Below, in pieces: positions 35,201 to 43,283 of a DNA stretch of 64,000 bases. The notes under the pieces were generated by a model. It saw only the letters and a list, made by a program, of their open reading frames with translations. It was not told the DNA's origin and made no database searches. Source of the DNA: Ruegeria sp. ANG-S4 (GTDB lineage: Bacteria; Pseudomonadota; Alphaproteobacteria; Rhodobacterales; Rhodobacteraceae); NCBI RefSeq assembly GCF_000814005.1, contig NZ_JWLK01000006.1, forward strand, positions 1-64,000, given 5' to 3'. A program made the translations under genes and the position numbers. How positions within the stretch are numbered: position 1 is the first letter of the stretch; each line of letters starts with the position of its first letter.

Positions 35201-35889
35201 GCGATTTTGGTGTTCTTGTCGGATATAACGACAGCCAGATCTCGCTCGATCAAGACGCAGGCGATACCGATATCACTTCATATTTTGGTGGCGTTTACCT
35301 CGAAAGAGACTACGGACGATATAGCATCAACGCGACGCTTCTCGCTGGCGTAACCGACAACGACGTGACCCGAAACGTTGATGGCGGCGAAGCGAAGGGC
35401 GACTTTGACGGGACTTTCATTGCTCCGTCGCTCTCAATCTCGGCACCCATCGACGCCTTGCCAATACCTGCCTTCTTCAGTGCGCGCGTAAGCTATGTTT
35501 TTCTGAAACTTGATGAATATACCGAAACAGGCACGGCGTATCCCCTAACCGTCGAAGATCGGAACGTTTCGCTCTTCAACACGCGGGCGCAATTGAACTT
35601 GCCGCGCCTTTACGAGGCCGCAAATGGATCGAGCACCTACCTGAACTTTGCCGTTGGAGTAGATGCAACTTTCGATGCTGGATCCGACGATGTGGACGCA
35701 ATCGTGGCAGCGACGCCCTTTTCTTTCGTGGCTTCTACAGAAGATGCAACTGCGGGGTTTCTTGGCTTTACGCTTGAACATACATCTGCGGATGGAAACC
35801 GATCGATAGGCTTCAGCGGTGAGTACCAATCAACATTTGGTGGTGGATCCAGCGTTGTCGGAGAGCTTACGGCTTCCATAAGGTTTTGA
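32275..35889 (+). CDS. Repeat-rich autotransporter (type V secretion) protein
   Basis: 1204 residues. An extended signal region (positively charged first 35 residues, then AAPIAAGAIGLGASIGVAT) ends near ATPSVAQT. Residues about 70-790 are roughly 26 imperfect repeats of 22-28 residues with the form GDGDISITxxGDI plus DGI, predicting a right-handed beta-helix passenger that is highly acidic. A junction region (about 800-900) leads to the C-terminal beta-barrel: GPYVWASAFGGDRDVEEDG, alternating strands, and the final strand ending S-I-R-F with a terminal aromatic, as needed for BAM insertion. ATG at 32275 has AAGGGG upstream; an in-frame GTG is nine bases earlier. No adhesin motif such as RGD or protease triad was seen; the role may be surface adhesion. 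Confidence 0.85.
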   Translation: MFRVSGLNRKAHRRAAALSKAQTSKFHQRKPAALRAFAAPIAAGAIGLGASIGVATPSVAQTVVPPSNGPCIVAGDLATCTGDVSTGVQANGPTLETLNINNVTAAGIAPGGGTDGVAFSTPTGNATLNIRTTGTSGIVTTGNGADGIVVDADGDGDVSITSTGDLATNGRRSFGIRSDLEGDGAVSVNSTGNITTSGRSRSVGIGATQQGGDGDVSVVSDGRISTSGNRSDGIYANQDGGGGTVSVNSAGDISTAGNRSTGITALQSGGEGDVSVVSNGNISTAGNNSGGILGQQSDDDGDIAIQSTGNITTEGNNANAILARQNGGDGDVTVETEGNLSTSGNNARGIFARQDDGDGDITIRSTGNITTGGNNADGIFARQRGGDGDISVTSSGNISSARDGIRALVTNDGDITITNRGDVSGAAAGDGINAMVNGAGDVVIDSIGDITGREYGIYGAANATGTVTINSNGNISADEEHAIFADAEDGNVTVNVTGDVQSRDSDAIDVETGSPGGVIDVTVVGNITGGAIGIDADAEDSGDITIQVTGDIRADSDDGIEAEVDGDGDISITMNGDIEASEHGIRSFFAGDGNIVVEASGDITAENIDGINAEIDGNGDVTISATGTIDAEVDGIFAHVTENGNISITNSASITARNDEGIDAEIFGDGDVFISNSGQITSREDDAVEVDVEGSGNVSIENTARLTADSDAIDIELNGDGDARVTNGGALRSLDNNGIEVDVDGAGSITIVNTGKIDAFEYGIEIEDRDNNAAATITNSARITGREGFSIVFGGDGNDTLTLEPGSVLNGSVDFGNGNDGMGGTNPNDFDTLNFARGMNAVVNFADASGDDNDLASAPEIVNFGGAGVLANNGLTAVSVDTTGFAAQGTFISDLTDAVFNTIETASPYASGSSDGQVSRNLGPFGYVEQDNGPYVWASAFGGDRDVEEDGSNLGFSHRMYGFVVGAETNELIDSSDFGVLVGYNDSQISLDQDAGDTDITSYFGGVYLERDYGRYSINATLLAGVTDNDVTRNVDGGEAKGDFDGTFIAPSLSISAPIDALPIPAFFSARVSYVFLKLDEYTETGTAYPLTVEDRNVSLFNTRAQLNLPRLYEAANGSSTYLNFAVGVDATFDAGSDDVDAIVAATPFSFVASTEDATAGFLGFTLEHTSADGNRSIGFSGEYQSTFGGGSSVVGELTASIRF

Positions 35890-35895
35890 ACCTTT

Positions 35896-35940
35896 GGATG
35901 GCTGCATGCTTGGCCGGTTTCTGGTGCCAAACATCCTTTT
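35896..35940 (+). terminator. Probable terminator of the autotransporter gene
   Basis: GGATG at 35896 pairs with CATCC at 35932-35936, and inside it TTGGC (35910-35914) pairs with GCCAA (35926-35930). Four T follow. The first arm is seven bases past the stop codon. The two-part stem with an internal bulge and short T run makes this moderate only. Confidence 0.4.
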
Positions 35941-36538
35941 CAATCGGACTACCTTCCAGACCATGAGGAGTTCTGTTTAGTTCCGCCACGCATATCCAAG
36001 CCACGTCCGTCCATGAAATCAGAGGGGTTTTGTGAATTTAAGAAACTAGCCGCGAGCATCGACTTCAAACGCCGGCTTTCGCCTAAGTCAGATAGATTTG
36101 CGACCATTGCGAGAGTCCGTTTCTGCCGCCTTGATGTTTTTTACTGCGATCACGAGGTGCCGAAAGCCGCCGCTAGATCATGCGCAGCGAAAGCACACTT
36201 TGTCCGCAAAGTAGACATTCAAGTAAGTTGCAGCGAACGTCCGCTACGCGGACAAAGCAGTCGCTACATTTATGGTCGATCAAGAGTTTTATGGGCTCAA
36301 GCTGTACCGTCGGAAATTATTCGGCTTTGGACTACAACGCACTCAAAGCGGGCCTTCACGTAAGAGACATCATTTGCATAGGTCCGCTGTCCACCATTAG
36401 TTTGGGGCTTCATTTGGTTGTCGCAATATTTATCTGAAGAAATCGACAAAACGGGTTTTAATGTTGCTTGGTGGTACTGACTCCCGGCACTGCCTATTCT
36501 TCAAACTCAGAAACAGAGTTTAACGGTAGGAGGGTCGA
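35941..36538. other. Intergenic region with degenerate hairpin repeats
   Basis: About 600 bases, no supported gene. Two related elements occur: TTTGTCCGCAAAGTAGACATTCA near 36199-36221 and a perfect hairpin GTCCGC-TAC-GCGGAC at 36239-36253 followed by AAAGCAG. Similar elements occur in other gaps of this window. Confidence 0.45.
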
Positions 36539-37330
36539 GTGCATAGCATCTCTGATCGAAGTATGTTCGCCACTAAAGTGGCTGAAGAAGCAGGCGCGTT
36601 GGCTATAAGATATTTTGCCAACAGAGACACTCTGGTGGTGGATGCAAAGGGTGCTCAGGATTGGGTCAGCGAAGCCGACCGGAATGTCGAGACGTATGTT
36701 CGCGAAAAAATAATTGAGGCCTATCCCGATGACGGAATCTTCGGTGAGGAGCACGCTGCGAAATCAGGGTCCAGCGGGTTTGACTGGGTGATCGACCCAA
36801 TTGACGGCACCACGAACTTCGTAAACGGCATTCCGGCGTGGACGATCGTCCTGGCGGTTGTTTCAGAGGGACAAACACAAATCGGTGTCATTCACGAGCC
36901 GAACGTGGCTGAGACCTATGTCGCCATCCGGGGGGCGGGAGCAACGCTCAACGGGCAGCCAATGCAGGTCGCATCAGACGTCGATATGGCAAGCGGGACC
37001 GTCTCGGTCGGATATTCGAACCGCATCGAAGCTTCAAAGGTGATCCCAATCATTTCAGCCATCATCGAACGCGGGGCCATGTATCATCGCAATGCAAGCG
37101 GAGCGCTGTCGCTTGCCTATGTCGCGGCAGGCCGGCTGTTGGGGTACGTCGAAGAGCATATGAACGCGTGGGACTGTCTTGCCGGTCAGCTGTTGATCGC
37201 AGAGGCCGGTGGTGTCGTCGAAGAACAGGACGCCAATGAAATGATCCGCGATGGTGGCCGCGTCATTGCCGGTACGCCAAAGATCTTTGATGATCTCAAA
37301 GCAATTTGCGAGAAGGCATGGAACGTCTAA
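36539..37330 (+). CDS. Inositol-monophosphatase-family phosphatase
   Basis: 263 residues. Metal motif 1 is GEEH in DDGIFGEEHAAKSG, the family signature is WVIDPIDGTTNFVNGIPAW (residues about 81-99), and the second metal motif is MNAWDCLAGQLLIAEAGG near 210. It is complete and normal in length. The GTG at 36539 is taken as start because AGGAGG stands six bases before it; an ATG nine codons later is possible. Members hydrolyse inositol phosphates, fructose 1,6-bisphosphate, histidinol phosphate or PAP. It converges with the ABC operon, ending six bases from a histidine-phosphatase gene. Confidence 0.88.
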   Translation: MHSISDRSMFATKVAEEAGALAIRYFANRDTLVVDAKGAQDWVSEADRNVETYVREKIIEAYPDDGIFGEEHAAKSGSSGFDWVIDPIDGTTNFVNGIPAWTIVLAVVSEGQTQIGVIHEPNVAETYVAIRGAGATLNGQPMQVASDVDMASGTVSVGYSNRIEASKVIPIISAIIERGAMYHRNASGALSLAYVAAGRLLGYVEEHMNAWDCLAGQLLIAEAGGVVEEQDANEMIRDGGRVIAGTPKIFDDLKAICEKAWNV

Positions 37331-37336
37331 TTTGCG

Positions 37337-37903
37337 TCAGGCGATAGCCAGCCAGCCTTGGTTACAGCACAGCGTGTCCAAATCAGCGCTCCAGAAATGC
37401 CCCTGCCCTGGCTGGTCGCGCTGGCGATCAATCCGCACTCCGGAGAGATGACACCAGAGCAGCGTCCCAACCGCTCCATGGGTTACGATGGCAAGATCAC
37501 CACCATCGTGCGCGTCCATGATTGACGTGACTGCCCCAACAATCCGGGCCTGAGCATCTGTCGCGGTTTCCCAGCCGCGAAAGCTCACGTCGGGTGCAGC
37601 GAAGAATGCATCGGCGGCGGCTTCGAACTGGTGCGGTGGCAGGAAACCGGTAGCACTGCGGTCATTTTCGCCCAGCGCCAGGTTTACTTTCACCTCAAGG
37701 CCGTGCGGTTTGGCCAGGATCGCAGCTGTCTGTTCTGCCTTGCGTTCCGTACTGGACCAGATGGCGCTGACCGAGGCCATGATCGGCGCATTGGCAAATG
37801 CTTCGGCCCGGGTGCGACCCACCTCACTCAGTTCCCAGTTGGTGATTGCAATCTCTGGGTTCACGACCACTTCCGGGTGCGAAATGATAACGAGTTTCGG
37901 CAA
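37337..37903 (-). CDS. Histidine-phosphatase-superfamily protein with altered RHG motif
   Basis: 188 residues with a phosphoglycerate-mutase fold: N-terminal LVIISHPEVVV, W-E-L-S-E-V-G-R-T-R-A-E-A, the second arginine in IWSSTERKAEQTA, and the later His in LAIVTHGAVGTLLW. The first motif reads S-H-P-E instead of R-H-G-E, so the phosphate-binding Arg next to the nucleophilic His is missing, while the His itself stays. The variant may be a functional subfamily with different substrate preference. The gene starts two bases after the stop of the ABC ATPase, so it is part of that operon, which suggests dephosphorylation of the imported compound. Confidence 0.8.
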   Translation of the reverse strand: MPKLVIISHPEVVVNPEIAITNWELSEVGRTRAEAFANAPIMASVSAIWSSTERKAEQTAAILAKPHGLEVKVNLALGENDRSATGFLPPHQFEAAADAFFAAPDVSFRGWETATDAQARIVGAVTSIMDAHDGGDLAIVTHGAVGTLLWCHLSGVRIDRQRDQPGQGHFWSADLDTLCCNQGWLAIA

Positions 37904-37905
37904 TG

Positions 37906-38979
37906 TCAGACCTTCGGCAGCAAAACCGGTCCCCGGTCTGCAAAGGCCATTTTGACGTCAGCGCCCGGTTGCAACGGGTCATCCACGTCGTCCTGCACGG
38001 CAAACACCTGTCCGAATGCGCCGGTCAGCGTGTATTCCATGCGCACGCCGACATAGGTGGCCTTGGAGACTTTTGCCGGGATGCCGGTTTCGTATCCGAT
38101 CAGGACGCGGGACGGACGCACCGCCAGCGTTGCCGGACCCACGGGCAAATCGCGAGAGGGCAAGCTGTGGCGGTGTCCTTCGATGTCGATTGTTGCCTGA
38201 TCGCCATCGACTTCGACGATTTTGCACTCGATCAGGTTCGCTTCACCGATGAAGTCAGCCACGAAGCGGTCGATTGGTGCGTCATAGAGTTGCCGTGGCG
38301 TGCCGATTTGGGCGACGGCGGCGTTGCGCATGACGACGATCTCGTCAGACACGGCAAGCGCTTCTTCCTGATCGTGGGTTACATAGACAACCGTCAGTCT
38401 GAGGTCCCGCTGAATGGAGCGAATGTCTTCGCGCACCTGTCGGCGTAGTTTGGCATCAAGGTTCGACAGGGGTTCGTCAAAGAGGAGCACCTGCGGTTCC
38501 AGCACCAGCGCGCGGGCGACTGCGACACGTTGTTGCTGGCCTCCTGACAGCTCGCTAGGCAAACGGTTGTCGAAGCCTTTGAGACCCACCAGTTCCAACC
38601 CGTTGAGCGCGCGCGATCTGGCCTCGCTCTTATCAAAGCCTGAGAATGTCAAACCGTACATCACGTTTTCCAGCACACTCATATGTGGGAACAGGGCGTA
38701 AGACTGAAACACCATAGACACATCGCGATCGGTCGCGGGCAGCTTGGTTACGTCACGATCGCCAATCACGATCCGGCCCGAGCTGGCCATCTCCAGACCG
38801 GCAATCATGCGCAGCGTCGTTGTTTTGCCGCAGCCCGATGGCCCCAGCAGTGTCACCAGTTTACCTGCTTCCACATGGAGGTCGATGTTGTCGACGGCCA
38901 CGACATCTTTGCCAAATACCTTTGACACTCCTTCGAACCGAACCGGCGCGGCTTTACTAACAATGTTGGTATCCGTCAT
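37906..38979 (-). CDS. ABC transporter ATP-binding protein, FbpC/AfuC type
   Basis: 357 residues. Walker A GPSGCGKTT, Q-loop MVFQSYALFPHM, signature LSGGQQQR, Walker B VLLFDEP, and YVTHDQEEAL switch. The C-terminal TOBE region runs from about residue 240 (ADFIGEANLIECKIV) and includes LAVRPSRVLIG. Proteins of this kind energise ferric-ion, 2-aminoethylphosphonate or sugar-phosphate importers. The 5' end overlaps the permease stop by 4 bp. Confidence 0.9.
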   Translation of the reverse strand: MTDTNIVSKAAPVRFEGVSKVFGKDVVAVDNIDLHVEAGKLVTLLGPSGCGKTTTLRMIAGLEMASSGRIVIGDRDVTKLPATDRDVSMVFQSYALFPHMSVLENVMYGLTFSGFDKSEARSRALNGLELVGLKGFDNRLPSELSGGQQQRVAVARALVLEPQVLLFDEPLSNLDAKLRRQVREDIRSIQRDLRLTVVYVTHDQEEALAVSDEIVVMRNAAVAQIGTPRQLYDAPIDRFVADFIGEANLIECKIVEVDGDQATIDIEGHRHSLPSRDLPVGPATLAVRPSRVLIGYETGIPAKVSKATYVGVRMEYTLTGAFGQVFAVQDDVDDPLQPGADVKMAFADRGPVLLPKV

Positions 38980-41192
38980 ATCGTTCTTTCCGCTCCGATC
39001 TGGGTGCGCCGTCCGATCTGTACGCGGCCCACGAGGAATTGCAAAAGCCCGACAGATGCCAACATCACGAAGATCAGCGTGGTGGAATAGGCGATGGCGA
39101 GGCCATAATCATTGTTCTCGACGCGCCCGATGATGTAGCTGGTCGCCATGTCGTATTCGGCCGATACCAGAAAAATGACTGCCGAGATCGCGGTCATCGC
39201 GCGGACAAAACTGTAGACAAGTGCCGCTAGGATGGCGGGTTTGAGCAGGGGCAGGATCACGCGTCGGAACGTCTGCCACGAGTTTGCTCCCAGCGTCAGC
39301 GAGGATTCATCAAGCGACTTGTCCAATTGCGACATGGATGCAATGCCCGCACGCACGCCGACGGGCATGTTGCGGAAAATGAAGCTGACCACGAGGATCA
39401 CACCGGTGCCTGTGATTTCGATCGGGGGAACGTTGAAAGCCAGGATGTAGCTGACCCCGATGACGGTACCGGGAATTGCGAAGGACAGCATCGTTCCGAA
39501 TTCGAAGGCGTTCTTTCCGGCGAAATTTTGGCGCGTGAGCAAGTAGGCGGTCACCAGTCCAACAGCTGCCGTCAGCGGAGCCGCTATGGCCGCAATACTG
39601 ATGGTGGTCCAGAAACTGTCCCATGCAGCACCCGTCCAGCGAATGCCTTCCTCTTCAAAGCGCACTGAGAAGGCGGTGACATAGTGTTTGAAGGTGAGCG
39701 TGTTGTTGACGCCCCAAAGCTCAACGACGCTGCCGTAAATGATCATGCCGTACACAACCGCTGTAAACAGTGCCCAGATGGTCGCGATGGCCAGCACGGG
39801 TATTGCCAGCCCATTGGGCATAAGCGGATGTACGCCGGCGTCCCCTTTGCCGGAAACGGTGGTATAGCTTTTCTTACCGAGCCAGGCGCGTTGCGCGTAA
39901 AAGGCAGACAGCGTGAAGAAGAGCAGTACCATAGCCAGCACGGCGGCCCGACCCTGATCATATTGCGCGCCGACGATGGCAAAGAATATCTCGGTCGACA
40001 GAACGTCAAAATTACCACCTAGAACAAGGGGGTTGCCGAAGTCGGCCATGCTTTCGATGAAGCCGAGCAGAAAGGCATTCGCCAGACCGGGTCTCATCAG
40101 GGGTAGCGACACCGTTCGGAAGGTTTGCCACCTATTGGCCCGCAGCGTTTGGGCGGCTTCCTCCATCGACGGCGACACGCCTTCGACAACACCAATCAGC
40201 ACCAGAAATGCGATGGGAGTGAAGGCCAGCGTCTGGGCGATCAGGACACCAGGCATTCCATAGAGCCACCGCGACGGTTGCACGCCAAAAAGATCAGCGA
40301 AAAAGACTGTGACCGACCCGGATAAACCGAAGAGTAGGATCAAGGCCAGCCCGATTACGAAGGGAGGCGTGATGATTGGCAAAACAGTCAGCGCGCGTAT
40401 CCCACGCTTGAACCGCAACCCTGACCTGGTGACCACAAGTGCAAAACAAAGTCCCAGAACCGTGGTGATCAGGCCGACGACAATGGCCAAAAAGAGGGAG
40501 TTCCACGCGGCGCCGCATTTCGCACCCCAAAAACAACCCAATCCCCAGAGACGGTCATCAAAGAATTTCGAGGCAAAAGCAGATACCGAATAGGCGCCGT
40601 CTTCGGTCACAAAGGCCGAAAACAGCATGTTGGCAATTGGAAAGAACACGAAGGCGGTGACGATTGTAATGACGCCGCCGATGGCGCTTACGACAAACAC
40701 GTCACCGTTGACTGCACCGCGCGCCGCGATGCCCTGCGTGAGCAGGAACAGGAAGGCCGACGCACAGAGCATCGCGCCATACCCCATTCCGAACTGTCGG
40801 ATTTTTGGCTCGCCAAACAGGGCCTTGAGCCAGTCGAAGTTGAAGCCGCGAATGCCGATCCCGAAGCCTTGCGCAATCAGCCAGCCAAAGCCCAGTGCAC
40901 CCGCAAGTATCAGGATCTTAGCATAGATCGGATCAGATTTAGGTTTCCCCAGCAACAGTATTGGCAATGCCAGCGGGATCAGCAAGGGTGCAAGCCAGAG
41001 CTTTTCACCCTGCCCGATCAGAAATAGAGCGGGCGCAAAATCTTCGTCAAACGGATAGCCGTTAAAGAGCCATTCAAATGACCAAAGGCCATCCTCAACC
41101 ATGTACCATGGCAGCAGGACGTAGCCGACCCACCCGACAATGATCCAGAAGATCAATACCGGGTGGGTCCTGGTTTTCGCAGTGTCAGTCAC
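38976..41192 (-). CDS. Fused two-domain ABC permease, FbpB/AfuB type
   Basis: 738 residues, with two copies of the permease module in one chain: about twelve membrane segments plus an N-terminal extension. EAA-like loops occur twice: SMEEAAQTLRANRWQTFRTV near residue 350 and DESSLTLGANSWQTFRRVIL near 640. This double layout is standard for FbpB/AfuB/PhnU-V fused permeases. It lies directly after the binding-protein gene (no gap) and overlaps the ATPase gene by 4 bp. Confidence 0.9.
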   Translation of the reverse strand: MTDTAKTRTHPVLIFWIIVGWVGYVLLPWYMVEDGLWSFEWLFNGYPFDEDFAPALFLIGQGEKLWLAPLLIPLALPILLLGKPKSDPIYAKILILAGALGFGWLIAQGFGIGIRGFNFDWLKALFGEPKIRQFGMGYGAMLCASAFLFLLTQGIAARGAVNGDVFVVSAIGGVITIVTAFVFFPIANMLFSAFVTEDGAYSVSAFASKFFDDRLWGLGCFWGAKCGAAWNSLFLAIVVGLITTVLGLCFALVVTRSGLRFKRGIRALTVLPIITPPFVIGLALILLFGLSGSVTVFFADLFGVQPSRWLYGMPGVLIAQTLAFTPIAFLVLIGVVEGVSPSMEEAAQTLRANRWQTFRTVSLPLMRPGLANAFLLGFIESMADFGNPLVLGGNFDVLSTEIFFAIVGAQYDQGRAAVLAMVLLFFTLSAFYAQRAWLGKKSYTTVSGKGDAGVHPLMPNGLAIPVLAIATIWALFTAVVYGMIIYGSVVELWGVNNTLTFKHYVTAFSVRFEEEGIRWTGAAWDSFWTTISIAAIAAPLTAAVGLVTAYLLTRQNFAGKNAFEFGTMLSFAIPGTVIGVSYILAFNVPPIEITGTGVILVVSFIFRNMPVGVRAGIASMSQLDKSLDESSLTLGANSWQTFRRVILPLLKPAILAALVYSFVRAMTAISAVIFLVSAEYDMATSYIIGRVENNDYGLAIAYSTTLIFVMLASVGLLQFLVGRVQIGRRTQIGAERTI

Positions 41193-42218
41193 TTACTGCG
41201 GCAGCACCGAAACGTCTTCGTCCCACTTTTGCAGCAGACGCTTGCGCTCGTCAGAGGAGCCGTACTTCTTGAAGTCGTAGTCGATCAGTTTGATCTGGCT
41301 CATATCCGGGGCGCTTTCAGATGTTTGTGCACCCTTGTTGGACGGGACCTGAAAGGCATTGACTTCAAGTGCGAGGTTCTGCGCTTCGGCACTTAACGCC
41401 CAGTCGTAAAACTTTTTGGCTTCTTCTTCGTTGCGAGCGCCTTCAATAATCGACATCGAACCGATCTCGTAACCAGTGCCTTCGCACGGGGCGACAACCT
41501 TTACAGGGAAGCCCGACACCGCCTGCTTAACCGCGTCATGCATGAAGACAATGCCGATCGTGTTCTCGCCACGACCCGCGGCCTTGATGGGTGCCGATCC
41601 GGATTTGGTGTACTGATTTATGTTGGCGTGCAGGCCTTTCATGAACTCAAAGCCCTCGTCCTCGCCAAAGATCTGCACCATCGACGCCAGCGTTGTGTAG
41701 GCAGTTCCGGACGAATTCGGGTTCGCCATCTGAACGTGCCCTTTATATTCCGGCTTGAGCAAGTCCTTCCAGCAGGCGGGTTCCGGCAGGTTGTTGGCCG
41801 CCAGAAGGTCAGAGTTGTAGCCATAGCCCAACGCACCCGAATAGATACCGATGGTCTTGTTGCCAGCACTTTCGGCCTGTGAAATCGCCCAGTCATGCAA
41901 CTGGTCACGCATGGGCGAGACATATTCCATAGTTAATCCTTCTTCGGCCGCTTGAAGGTGCGGGTCACCCGTGCCGCCCCACCAGACATCTCCTTTTGGG
42001 TTTGAGCTTTCCGCACGGATTTGCGCAAAGGTCTCGCCAGAGGATTTGCGAGTCATGTTCACATCAATGCCGGTGGCGTCCTCGAAGCTGCGCGCCATCA
42101 GCTGGCACCAGTCTTCCTGCGCCGAACAGTAGAATGTCAGCTTGTCGGCTTGCGCAGCACCCAAGGAAGCGGCGAATGCGATCAGTGAGCCAGCAAGTGT
42201 ATTTGTTAGTTTTTTCAA
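41193..42218 (-). CDS. Periplasmic binding protein, AfuA/FbpA-type
   Basis: 341 residues. A signal peptide (MKKLTNTLAGSLIAFAASLG, AAQA) is followed by a type-2 binding fold: LTFYCSAQEDWCQLMARSFE, DVWWGGTGDPHLQAAEEG, and ALGYGYNSDLLAANNLP. The paired Tyr residues that bind iron in FbpA are not evident near the C-terminus. DVWWGGTGDPH is instead typical of AfuA-like proteins that bind phosphorylated sugars or phosphonates. A TTG start at 42218 is chosen because GGAGG sits seven bases before it; the ATG at 42233 would place that site inside the gene. It heads the operon binding protein, permease, ATPase, phosphatase. Confidence 0.85.
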   Translation of the reverse strand: MKKLTNTLAGSLIAFAASLGAAQADKLTFYCSAQEDWCQLMARSFEDATGIDVNMTRKSSGETFAQIRAESSNPKGDVWWGGTGDPHLQAAEEGLTMEYVSPMRDQLHDWAISQAESAGNKTIGIYSGALGYGYNSDLLAANNLPEPACWKDLLKPEYKGHVQMANPNSSGTAYTTLASMVQIFGEDEGFEFMKGLHANINQYTKSGSAPIKAAGRGENTIGIVFMHDAVKQAVSGFPVKVVAPCEGTGYEIGSMSIIEGARNEEEAKKFYDWALSAEAQNLALEVNAFQVPSNKGAQTSESAPDMSQIKLIDYDFKKYGSSDERKRLLQKWDEDVSVLPQ

Positions 42219-42818
42219 TGTCTTTCCTCCCATAGTTACCCGGCTACCAGCTTTGAGCTGGGAACCGTCATGTCACCTGCGAGGGCGGCCACGCTTAATT
42301 GTGGCATTTTTTGATTTCACCAGTCTCGGTACGGCTTTTCCTCTTTGTGACTATGTAAGTCTGACCACTCTAACACTTGTTTCGCAAGGATTTTTACAGA
42401 GTGACAAAATCAGTGCGATCTAAACGGAGTGCCTCTACTAGCGTTATTCAAAGGAAGATCGCAAGCTCATCCATAGCCTTCGAATGCGCAGAGCTTGACT
42501 CGTGCGCCGATTGGCGAAGGTGTTCTGGCAATCAGATTGTCTAGCGGCGATACAGATTCTGTGGCGAATGTTGAAAACTAGCTTCTGATTTTGGCCCCAC
42601 TTGTGATGTGTGGGTTCACGCAGTGAGTGCGTTCTCATCGCCCTGTATGACCGAGGCAACTTACCCTGCGAACGTCAATAATGGGCTCGATGCTGACGTT
42701 CACCTGAATATCGCGAGCGACCGCTGTGCGGACTAAGCAGACATTTAAAGCGCAGGCCAATGCCAATTCAACCAACGTCCCTTCGGTTCTAGGGATCTTG
42801 CAACGTGGAAGGACAGCG
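42219..42818. other. Intergenic region upstream of the ABC operon, with a hairpin repeat
   Basis: About 600 bases, no supported gene. It must hold the promoter of the importer operon, but no hexamers could be assigned surely. A CCGC-TGT-GCGG hairpin followed by ACTAAGCAGACATT is at 42721-42745, another copy of the scattered repeat. Confidence 0.45.
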
Positions 42819-43205
42819 ATGCACTATGCACGCATGTTAAACTTGCGGCTGATCATAATTCCAGCAATCACTCTGATGCTCGTTAGTACGGCGGCGGTAT
42901 CTTTGGAGATTTCCTGCACTCACCCCGAAAGGCCTAATCACACTTATCGCGTTACCGGTGATCAGGGTGTCTTTACCTGGGACGACCACGAAATCGAACG
43001 CACTTGGCTGCTCAAGTGCAATGACCAACGAAACGGCGTATCTGCGTGCCACAGGTCAGAGAGCTTCGGCGAGCGCGGCGCCAGTGTGATGACTTTCGTG
43101 ATGCTTCCAGACGGTATCTTAGTCGAAAGCGGTTATTGGGCTCTGCTCGATACAAGTCACGTCAGTATAACGTCGGGCTTTGTTTGTGAGTCCGAAAGCG
43201 AGTGA
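42819..43205 (+). CDS. Secreted hypothetical protein with Cys residues
   Basis: 128 residues. The first 28 contain a hydrophobic stretch (LRLIIIPAITLMLVSTAAV) that can serve as signal peptide. The mature part has four Cys (ISCTHPE, LLKCNDQ, SACHRSE, FVCESES) that could form disulfides, and a Trp-rich middle (FTWDDHEIERTWLL). No family is recognised. The ATG at 42819 is chosen because GGAAGGA lies six bases upstream; the frame is open to 42726. It is isolated, and its neighbours converge on it. Confidence 0.6.
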   Translation: MHYARMLNLRLIIIPAITLMLVSTAAVSLEISCTHPERPNHTYRVTGDQGVFTWDDHEIERTWLLKCNDQRNGVSACHRSESFGERGASVMTFVMLPDGILVESGYWALLDTSHVSITSGFVCESESE

Positions 43206-43283
43206 CAGCATTGTGATTGGGTGGACCTTCTGTTTTGTCCAACAAGTAACCGCTTGTGGCAGCAGGTACACCACTTACTTTGG

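Noticed and set aside
41193-42218. Iron(III)-binding FbpA
   Set aside because: The FbpA Tyr-Tyr iron site is not evident and the operon carries phosphatases, so a phosphate-ester ligand is preferred.
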